Below, one piece after another: positions 56,529 through 64,000 of a stretch of 64,000 bases of DNA. Positions within the stretch are counted from its first letter, which is position 1. Every line of letters begins with the position of its first letter. The stretch comes from Alopecurus myosuroides. Lineage: Eukaryota > Streptophyta > Magnoliopsida > Poales > Poaceae. The notes under the pieces were generated by a model, which worked only from the letters and a program-made list of their open reading frames with translations, did no database searches and had not been told where the DNA came from. The stretch spans positions 58,595,100 through 58,659,099 of the forward strand of contig CM054060.1 in assembly GCA_028641055.1 (NCBI GenBank), written 5' to 3'. The position numbers and the translations under genes were made by a program.

Positions 56529-57701
56529 CTAGGTATAGTAGGGATGCAGCTGAGCTACGTTCCATGGTCTTTCTTTCTCTTGCATAGATGAAGTGGTATG
56601 AGCGGTGTCGTTAACCGTAGCCGACTCTTCCCTTGCATCTATCAAGTAATACGATCCATTGTGCAGATTCTGGCTTATGATAAACGGCCCTTCCCATGGC
56701 AGTGATAACTTATGTTTTCCTTCTTTTGACTGTACCAGGCGCAGAACCAGGTCTCCTTCCTGGAAGACCCGGGTTTTCTCGCGCCGGCTATGATATCTCC
56801 GCAGATCCTGCTGATATATGGCTGATCTTTCCAGTGCTTGTTCCCTTTCTTCTTCTAGCATATCCACGGCGTCCTGCCGGATCCTCTCGTTCTCTACCTC
56901 GACGTAAGCTGACACTCGAGGCGAGTCATGGATGATACCACTCGGCAACACCGCCTCTGCACCATAAACCATGAAAAACGGTGTCATCTGAGTGGATCTG
57001 TTAGGCGTTGTGTTTATACCCCAAACCACTGCAGGTAACTCTTCGACCCATGCACCAGCAGCTCTGATACACGGAACTCGCAATCGTGGCTTTAATCCAC
57101 GAAGCAACTCTTGATTTGCCCTCTCCACTTGTCCATTAGCCCGTGGATGGGCCACAGAAGCTATGTCAAGCCGGATTCCATTCTTACCACAAAATTTCTC
57201 CATCTCGCCAAGGGACATATTGGTTCCATTGTCGGTAATTATGCTATGGGGATACCCGAACCGATAGATAATCCTTTTCAGGAACTTGACTGTTGTAATT
57301 GCTTCACAGTTGGTAACTGGCATAACCTCAACCCACTTGGTAAACTTGTCAATGGCCACCAAGAGGTGCGTCTTTTTGCAAGGTGACATGTGAAAGGGGC
57401 CAACCATGTCCATACCCCAAACAGCAAACGGCCAAGTTAACGGGATAGTCCGTAGTTCCATAGCCGGCACATGGGTTTGGCGAGCGTACCTTTGACATCC
57501 ATCACACCTTGCCACCAAGCGCTCCGCGTCTGCTAGGGCCGTGAGCCAGAAAAAACCATGTCGATAAGCTTTGGCCACAAGGGATCTTGTGGATGCATGA
57601 TGCCCACAATCACCTTCATGGATTTCCTTGAGGATCTGTCGGCCTTCTTCTGGTGCTACATAGCGCAAAAAGACTCCTGCTGCACTTCTCTTGTATAACT
57701 C
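56529..57701 (-). CDS. V integrase, open frame of about 390 codons
   Basis: After the TGA at 57702-57704 the frame is open to TAG at 56529. The zinc finger appears as EGDCGHHASTRSLVAKA then ARCDGCQRYAR. The DDE core follows: GMDMVGPF, SIITDNGTNM and HPRANGQVERANQELLRGLK. The C-terminal part has EGDLVLRLV, LPWEGPFIISQNLHNGSYYL and the ending WNVAQLHPYYT. The order and length are normal for the 3' part of a Tat-type pol. It is normally a mature product cleaved from a polyprotein, so without upstream translation it is not expected to be made here, although the domain itself looks whole. The first ATG is at 57668. Confidence 0.85.
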   Translation of the reverse strand, partial: ELYKRSAAGVFLRYVAPEEGRQILKEIHEGDCGHHASTRSLVAKAYRHGFFWLTALADAERLVARCDGCQRYARQTHVPAMELRTIPLTWPFAVWGMDMVGPFHMSPCKKTHLLVAIDKFTKWVEVMPVTNCEAITTVKFLKRIIYRFGYPHSIITDNGTNMSLGEMEKFCGKNGIRLDIASVAHPRANGQVERANQELLRGLKPRLRVPCIRAAGAWVEELPAVVWGINTTPNRSTQMTPFFMVYGAEAVLPSGIIHDSPRVSAYVEVENERIRQDAVDMLEEEREQALERSAIYQQDLRRYHSRREKTRVFQEGDLVLRLVQSKEGKHKLSLPWEGPFIISQNLHNGSYYLIDAREESATVNDTAHTTSSMQEKERPWNVAQLHPYYT

Positions 57702-57704
57702 TCA

Positions 57705-58846
57705 ATTGATGATAGAATATCCTTTTACTCGCCTCAGAATTTGTCTTGCTAATACTTCCTGCTGTGGTAACTCGCCCCGTGATAGGTAGGCCAAGAACGG
57801 CTCTGTCCACTCGGGAATAGCACGTACTGCGGCCACGAGCTCCAAATCCGGGTCTTGATTTGCCAGTTCTTCCTCAGACTCGGTTTAAACTGATGGTCGC
57901 CATAGTTCATCCAGGAAAACATTAGGTGGAACCGGCTCTCTGCGCGAGCCGAGTCTGGCGAGTGCATCTGCTGCCTCGTTTTTTCTTCTGTCTATGTGCT
58001 CCACCTCGTACCCGGAGAAACACCCGGCAACCCTATCAACCTCTCTGCGGTATGCTGCCATAGTTGCATCTTTTCTATCCCAAGTTCCTGAGACCTACTG
58101 TACCACAAGGTCCGAATCTCCAAAGCATCGTATCCTCTTAATATTCATCTCCTTTGCTACCTTTAAGCCGTGCAATAAGGCCTCATACTCGTCCACGTTG
58201 TTAGAACAATCAAAGTGAATCTGCAGCACGTAGCTCAACTTGTCTCCTTTGGGTGATGTTAGCACCACTCCAGCTCCTGACCCCTCGTATTGCTTGGAGC
58301 CATCAAAGTGCATGATCCAAGACTCGGAGTTTGGAGCCATGGTAGGCATGCCTGTGTGTGTGTCCAATCATTAATAAAATCGACTAGAGCTTGAGATTTA
58401 ATTGCTGACCTTGGCTCGTAATTGATATGATAATCCCCCATCTCGATCGCCCACTTGGCTATTCTACCTGTTGCATCCGAGTTTCTGATGATATCCGACA
58501 TTGGTATAGAACTAACCACTGTTATGGGGTGTTCCTGAAAATATGGCTTCCATTTCCGGCTGGCCATGAAGACCCCGAAACCCAGCTTTTGCCAATGTGG
58601 ATAGCGCTGTTTTGCCTCTGATAATACCTCACTGACGTAGTAAACCGGCCTCTAGACCGGGTATTCTTTTCCATCTTCTTTTCGCTCGACAACAACCACT
58701 GCGCTAACCGCCCGGAGCCCCGCCGCAACGTATAATAACATAGGCTCTTTAGGACCCGGAGCTGCTAGGACTGGTGCCTCAGATAGCTGCTTTTTTAGTG
58801 CCTCGAACGCCTCGTCCGCCTCTTGATCCCATACGAATTTGTCAGA
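57705..58846 (-). pseudogene. V RNase H region(s), multiply broken
   Basis: Coding sense runs on from RT with DKFVWDQEADEAFEALKKQL and LRAVSAVVVVERKEDGKEYP, then TAG (58652-58654). It resumes with HWQKLGFGVFMASRKWKPYF and HINYEPRSAIKSQALVDFI, loses frame in a GT repeat (58353-58363), and gives the RNase H core: MHFDGSKQYEGSGAGVVL, NVDEYEALLHGLKVAKEM and FGDSDLVVQ, then TAG (58095-58097). Later stops are TAA 57885-57887 and TGA 57702-57704. Two RNase H-like blocks in a row (a degenerate first and a second with D, E and D in place) fit the dual RNase H known in Tat elements. Confidence 0.75.
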
Positions 58847-60170
58847 TTTTTTTCAAGAGCCGGTACAAGGGTATCGCCTTTTCTCGGAGTCTGGATATAA
58901 ACCGGCTGAGCGCTGCTATGCACCCTGTGAGCTTCTGAACATGTTTCAAATTTTCCGACTTTTTCAGACTCTGGATAGCTTTGATTTTGTCCGGGTTTGC
59001 TTCAATTCCTCTCTCAGAAACGATAAAGCCGAGTAATTTCCCGGCTGGAACTCCAAAAACACACTTTGTCGGGTTAAGTTTCATCTGATACCTTCTCAAG
59101 TTCTTGAACGTTTCCTTTAGATTGTCAATAAATGTCTCCGCCTTTCTGGTCTTGATCACCACATCGTCTACATAAGCATGTACGTTGCGTCCAATTTGGT
59201 CCTCGAAGCACTTCTGAATACACCGTTGATAGGTTGCGCCAGCGTTCTTTAATCCGAATGTCATGGTTTTGTAACAAAAGGCCCCAAAAGGGGTTATGAA
59301 TGATGTTTTCTCCCAATCCTCCTTCTTGAGCTTGATTTGATGATACCCGGAATATGCATCCAGGAAACATAATAGGTCGCTTCCAGCTACTGCGTCTATG
59401 ATCTGATCTATCCTTGGTAGAGCAAACGGATCCTTTGGGCAATGCTTGTTGAGACTCGTGTAATCAATGCACATCCTCCACTCATTGGTCTTTTTCATCA
59501 CGAGAACCGGATTTGCTAACCAGTCCGGGTGAAACACTTCCATGATAAAGCCGGCTGTCAGCAGCCGAGCAATTTCTTCCCCTATAGCTTTCCTTCTTTC
59601 CTCATTCATCTTTCTCAAGCCCTGTTTCACGGGTCTGGACTTGGGATCGACGTGCAAACTGTGCTCTGCCAACTCTGTGGGGATACCCGGCATATCGCTA
59701 GGCGTCCAGGCGAACACATCCTGGTTTGAACGAATGAACTCCACAAGTGCTTTCTCCTGCTCGCTGTCCAAGTTAGATCCTATAGCAAATTGCTTAGAGG
59801 GATCACCCTCGACAAAAGCTACCATCTTGGTGTCCTGTGCTGCCTTGAATTTTCCTCTCTCATCTTCAGTATTTGGTCTTTTTAACGCTGTTCTGTCATC
59901 CGGGTCTACTTGAGACCGGTAACACTTGAGTTCCTCTTTTCTGCAAGCTTGCTCCGCCATGGCTGCGTCTCCTTCATCGCACTCAGCTGCTATGTCCCGG
60001 CTCCCGTGTATGGTGATGGTCTGCTTGGGGCCCGGGATTTTTAGTTGTAGATACACATAACACGGCCTGGCCATGAACTTGGCATAAGCCGGCCTTCCGA
60101 ATAGCGCGTGATAAGGACTGCGCAACTTAACCACCTCGAAACTAAGCCACTCGACTCGATAATTATCCTT
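58847..60170 (-). pseudogene. V reverse transcriptase region
   Basis: The frame 60134-58842 is open for 430 codons. Its N-terminal part is the protease-RT linker (SPYHALFGRPAYAKFMA). RT motifs are MPGIPTELAEHSLHVDP, NPVLVMKKTNEWRMCIDYTS, CFLDAYSGYHQIKL, FGAFCYKTMTFGLKNAGATY and the catalytic box AYVDDVVIKT, followed by LGFIVSERGIEANPDKIKAI. It loses frame in a run of seven T (plus strand 58847-58853), one more than the expected six. All RT motifs look normal, but the polyprotein is cut upstream by TAA 60171-60173. Confidence 0.88.
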
Positions 60171-60173
60171 TTA

Positions 60174-60434
60174 TTCTCCAAAAGCTACCTCCAATGTGAT
60201 CTTTCCCTCGGGGCACGCTGAGTGACCCGGCACAATCCCGTGAAAAACCGTTGAACTCTTCTGTAGCTGAGACTCCTTGAGACCCATGCGTAGAAAGGTT
60301 TCCCAATACAAGATATTGATGCTACTTCCACCGTCCATTAGGACCTTTTTCAGCTCATAACCATTAACTTGTGGTGCCACCACCAATGCTAAGACTCCCG
60401 GGTGTTCTATCCTTTCCGGGTGATCTCTTCTGCT
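60174..60434 (-). pseudogene. V aspartic protease remnant
   Basis: This lies in the same frame as gag and RT, between two stops (TGA 60435-60437 and TAA 60171-60173). LALVVAPQVNGYELKKVLMD leads into DGGSSINILYWETFLRM, the protease active-site region in the variant (DGGSS for DTGAS) used by Tat elements, then VPGHSACPEGKITLEVAFGE. The two nonsense codons separate it from gag and RT, so no polyprotein can be made. Confidence 0.85.
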
Positions 60435-62898
60435 TCATGTTACGTCCTGCTCTGACCATCTCAGGTATCTCGGAACAGCCGAAGAAACCGAGTTTACTGC
60501 TTTTTTCAGTATCTTTTTATCCTTGTTAGAAATTCCTGTGGTATGCACGTGATATTGTCCCAATTTCTTGGGGTTAGCTTGGAAACCTCCAGCTCCCCCT
60601 TGGTTGTTACCCGGATTTCCGCCTGCCGGGTTATCGGCTGGGGGTGGGCCGTTGCCCGGGTTTCCACCCGGACCCGGTCCTCCTCCCCGACCTGCACCTC
60701 GCATGGCCTTGTTTATCTCCTCATTCTTCCATCTCTGTAGGTCCGCGCACTGCTCCAATGAGTGGTTAGCCGGCCTACCGTTCCTGCTGTGCTTTGGGCA
60801 CGCCATTCTGAAGATATCCCAATTGTTACCCGGCCTCGGCGGTCCTTGATAATTTCCTCCGCTGTGGTTTCCAGCATTGAAATTTCCTTCTGCCCTAGGT
60901 CTCGAAGACCCGGCTTCTGTGCTAGCGACAAACTCGGAGCCTCCCTCAAACGGGCGCTTGTTCTGGTTGTTCCCATTGTTACCTCCATTGTTACCCGGCG
61001 TTGATCCATTGCCGGTTCTTCCACTATTATTTGTATTTGCTTTTGCTTTCTTGTCATCGACATCCTCTTTTGTAGTATCCGTTGCAGCATGTTTGTTGCA
61101 TGCATCCATTAGCTCTCCCATCGTAACCTCTGAAGCATTTCGACTAGATTTCATGCGTGTTAACTTTTGCACTAAAGGTATGTACTTGCACGTCTTCGCC
61201 ATAGCTTGTAGTGCATCTTTGGGCTGAATATCCGTAGATGAGTGAAGTATCTCCATAACCCGGCGCACCCAGCTGCGCGCCGATTCTCCTTTCTTTTGTA
61301 CACATCGCTCTAAGTCATCAATAGTAAATAGCTTTCTGCACGTCCCATGAAAGTGCTTGATAAACGCAGTTTTCAACTCCTCCCATGACTTGATAGATCC
61401 TTCCGGTAAATTATTGAACCATAACTTTGCTGCTCGTTCTGACATCATCAAGTACATGAACTTGGCTTGAAGATTTTCTGATGCATTGCGAATCGACATA
61501 GCCATCTCATAACTGCTCAACCATGTTTGTGGATCCATAGTCGGCTCATAATTCACAACTTTACCCGGTTCCTTGAACTTATCCGGGTAAGGCTTAGCTC
61601 TGATGTTATCCGACAGACACTTAGGCCCAGCGAGATTAGTCGGAACTGGTCTCACCCGGGAAACATGTGATCCTGCGGGAGGTGCAGCTGGACGCGGTGT
61701 GGCTGGTGGCCCATGCACCGCAGACCCGGCCGCGGCCCTCCTGGCTCTGGAACTATCCACGATAGCTTGGGCTGCTGATACTGCTGGTACTGCCTGAACG
61801 CGGGGAGGAGGCGGCATTTGCTGCTGCTCTTCCCTCCGCCGCGCTGAACTTGTCTGGATATTGCCGGTATTGCCTCGTTGCTGGCTGATATATGGTGTCC
61901 CATGCATTCCACTTCTGTGATCCGGGTAATTAACTTGCTGCGCTACCGCAGTGCGCAGTAGATCTATCGCCCGCCGGGTCTCCTCTGCGTGGGGTGACTC
62001 TCTCATGGGGATTTGATTCAGTGCGAGCGTTGCTGCATACACATTATCCATGGGGTTGTTGTAATGACCTGCTGGTGTGCGAAATCGCGATGGTGGCGGT
62101 GGTGGTAATGTATTGCCGGCAGTGGCTCCAGTCTGTAATGTGGGTAACCCGGCTTGTATGTTTGCCGGCTGTGCTCCTCCAGTTGCAGGTTGCTGTACGG
62201 TTCCTTGGTTTGCTGCTGGAATCGGTTGATCCTGAGGTGTGATAAATAGGTTGGTCGGATTTATAACTCCACACGTTGCTGGTAACATGGTCTGATGCCT
62301 TTGACGCACCCTGGTTGTCTCTTCTCGGAGCCGGGTTTCCAATGCATCCAGCTCACGTTGGCGGGTGGCCATCCCTTGTCTCTCTGCTTCTACTTGCCTT
62401 CTCTGTTGCTCCAATGCGCGACGGGCTACATCCAGATCTCTGACACGTTCCACCGCGTTTTCCGGAGTAATAACTGTAGCTAAAACGGTTGGATCTAGAA
62501 TCAAGTTGTTGTTGAATAGGGCCGGGTGTTGCGGGTTTGAAGGACCCGCCCCTGGCGTCCGGTTTGCCAGATATCCGAACATGTTTGCCTGCAACTCGCT
62601 GTCCGCCGCGTGGCTGGTAACCGATGCCGATTCTCCGTCAACTCGGGTGAGAACCGGGTTTCCGTCAACCGGACCTTGCTGCTGGGCCACTGCTGGCGCT
62701 GTTCCGACTGGGGCCGCGGTCACGTTTCCCTGATTAAGATTGATCGCCGGGGCCGTGTAAACCGCAACCTGGCGCGTAATGCTTGGCGCAGATTCGTACT
62801 CTTCCTCTTCACTGCTATTTTCCTCGTACCGGTTCTCCAGCAGATGCAGGATGGACTCGGTATCATCTTCTCTCATGACCCGGCCACGCGGGGTCCAT
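60435..62898 (-). pseudogene. V gag, N-terminally cut by element U
   Basis: The frame runs from the U junction (62898) to TGA 60435-60437; the best internal start is ATG 62876 (813 codons), but the original start may lie beyond U. The N-terminal third is Gln/Pro/Ala-rich and disordered, with a helical piece (VARRALEQQRRQVEAERQGM). The retrotransposon gag domain follows (MDPQTWLSSYEMAMSIRNAS, AAKLWFNNLPEGSIKSWEEL and FIKHFHGTCRKLFTIDDL). Then come an Asn/Gly-rich linker and a Cys/His cluster MACPKHSRNGRPANHSLEQC. It ends near TWSEQDVT-like wording that in relatives leads straight into protease. Gag is the particle protein. No internal lesion is seen in 2.4 kb. Confidence 0.85.
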
Positions 62899-64000
62899 TG
62901 TAACATCCCAAGTATGAAAACTACCCCATAGAATGTTTGATTTCTTGTTTATTTAAGTATTGCATCATGTCATCATATTGTTGCATTTGTTTCTGTTGTG
63001 TTGCATCTGTTATTCTTTGTTTTTCACCATGAAAGTCAAACAATTTCAAATGCTTGTTTTCATACTTGTTCTGTTACAACTTTTGGAACCAAAATAACAA
63101 ATAAAAACACCCCTTTTATTCTTTGTTTTCCACTTCTCAATTTGTTGCTTTAATCAAACCAATTAATTCAATCAATTAATTCCAAATTGGTTTTCAAATT
63201 CAAGGCAAAATCATCATCCACACCTCATTTGGAAATTATCAAATATCAAACCATTCCATAATTCCATTCCAACTAATAATAGGGTTCACCCTATTAAATT
63301 GTTGTTTCTATATTAATTAACAACATATTCCAATTCAAATCAAATATTTTTCAAACAAAACCAATTTGCAACTATAACAATAATAACCAAAGCTTTCTCT
63401 CATTTCTTGTTTTCCAATTAAAGCAAATTGGGTCACCTTATGAAAGTGTTGGATTTAATAACCCTTTTAATATCCAAAAATCACTCACATTTGGTTTATT
63501 TTTCCAAATAGCATTTTAAATGTCAATTTTTACAAACCAATATTGGAAATTGATTTATAATTACCTAACTATCTTAACCTAAATTTTCTGGAATTTTTCC
63601 TAAGCAAAAACCTATCAATTTCTTCTATTTCTGTTTTCAGCAAAATAAAATAAAATAAAAGAAAACAAAATAGAGAAAACAAAAACAGGCGCGCAGCACC
63701 TACCCTATCTAAAACCCAGCCCACTAACCCTCCTTGGCCCATACCGGTTCGGAGCTGTCGTTTTCTTCCACCTCTCGCTGGCGTCACCATGTACGAACAG
63801 AGAACCACCGTGCGATCTCCTCAAACCCCACCGATGGCTCGCCGTACATGCCTTCCTCCCCCTTAAGTAGCTACCCTCTGCCCTAGCCTCTCAGATACCC
63901 TAGCGCCCTCTCCTACCCATCGCCGCCGGCCTCTCTATTCCTCCCTCATCTCTCTGAAAAACACTCCCCTTCTGAACCTGCACCTGAACACCACCATCAG
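62899..64000 (+). mobile_element. Element U: start of an LTR related to element X, runs off the window
   Basis: The sequence begins TGTAACATCCCAAGTATGAA inside V gag, after TCCAT (62894-62898), the likely target copy. Its first few hundred bases align by eye with the X LTR in element orientation (ATTGCATCATGTCATCATAT, TTTCATACTTGTTCTGTTAC, and GGGTCACCTTATGAAAGTG further in) but are clearly diverged. The AT-rich start passes into a GC-richer part by 63700, as in X. Only about 1.1 kb is visible, and no internal domain is in the window. The short minus-strand ORF 63569-63808 has no domain. Confidence 0.8.

Larger units (their letters stand above)
50497..62898 (-). mobile_element. Element V: Tat-type Ty3/gypsy retrotransposon with antisense gene, partial
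   Basis: On the minus strand V has gag (62898-60438), protease, RT, RNase H and integrase (to 56529), then a long 3' region that holds an oppositely oriented gene (51359-55395), then the 3' LTR (50969-50497). Its 5' LTR lies outside the window because U inserted in gag at 62899. The order PR-RT-RH-INT, the DGGSS protease box and an extra antisense ORF between integrase and 3' LTR are features of the Tat (Ogre/RIRE2/Grande/Retand) lineage. Eight lesions interrupt PR to RNase H. Confidence 0.88.

Noticed and set aside
1..64000. CRISPR arrays, operons, phage or bacterial insertion sequences
   Set aside because: No regularly spaced short repeats, ribosome-binding sites or prokaryotic gene order are present; genes have GT-AG introns and plant domains.

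Overview
The window is grass nuclear DNA, most probably from a Triticeae genome (wheat, barley, rye or a relative). It has a few GC-rich, intron-containing plant genes separated by long nested stacks of LTR retrotransposons. I see no prokaryotic or organellar features and no rRNA or complete tRNA gene.

Left part (1-18.9 kb) is the gene-bearing part. A Harbinger-like DNA transposon (1975-3824, TTA target duplications) carrying a decayed passenger ORF lies about 490 bp upstream of an intact five-exon gene for a TRICHOME BIREFRINGENCE-LIKE cell-wall polysaccharide O-acetyltransferase family protein (4314-8402). Its 3' flank holds a diverged tandem duplication. A second Harbinger-like element (about 10251-12489) carries a broken Myb/SANT plus NAM-associated ORF on the minus strand and a striking 111-bp foldback. 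An intact three-exon WRC zinc-finger gene follows (15624-17372).

Middle part (18.9-39.9 kb) is a two-level nest. Element X (18911-39930, minus strand, TSD GAAGT) has 4.57-kb LTRs around only 0.87 kb of internal DNA, in which a retropepsin remnant survives. X cut a minus-strand ORF, probably a B3-like gene fragment, whose halves lie at 18810-18910 and 39936-40200. Element Y (20470-31466, plus strand, TSD GTAAC) sits inside one LTR of X. It is a gag-only LTR element whose 2.6-kb LTRs differ by two substitutions and one C-run length, so it is very young. The X LTRs differ at about 28 sites by my hand count, which fits X being older than Y.

Right part (40.2-64 kb) is another nest. An old Ty3/gypsy pol (W, minus strand) is split between RNase H and integrase by a non-coding gypsy-like element Z (42564-49223, plus). 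It is then cut off at 50497 by a Tat-type gypsy element V (minus). V has decayed gag-PR-RT-RH, an open integrase frame, and an oppositely oriented multi-exon gene with its own TATA box (51359-55395). V is in turn interrupted within gag by element U (62899 to the window end), whose LTR start resembles that of X.

The functional host content I can support is two genes: the TBL gene and the WRC gene. The rest is transposon sequence, pseudogenes and undistinguished intergenic DNA. Substitution counts and insertion ages come from reading by eye with an assumed grass rate of 1.3e-8 per site per year and should be taken as approximate.
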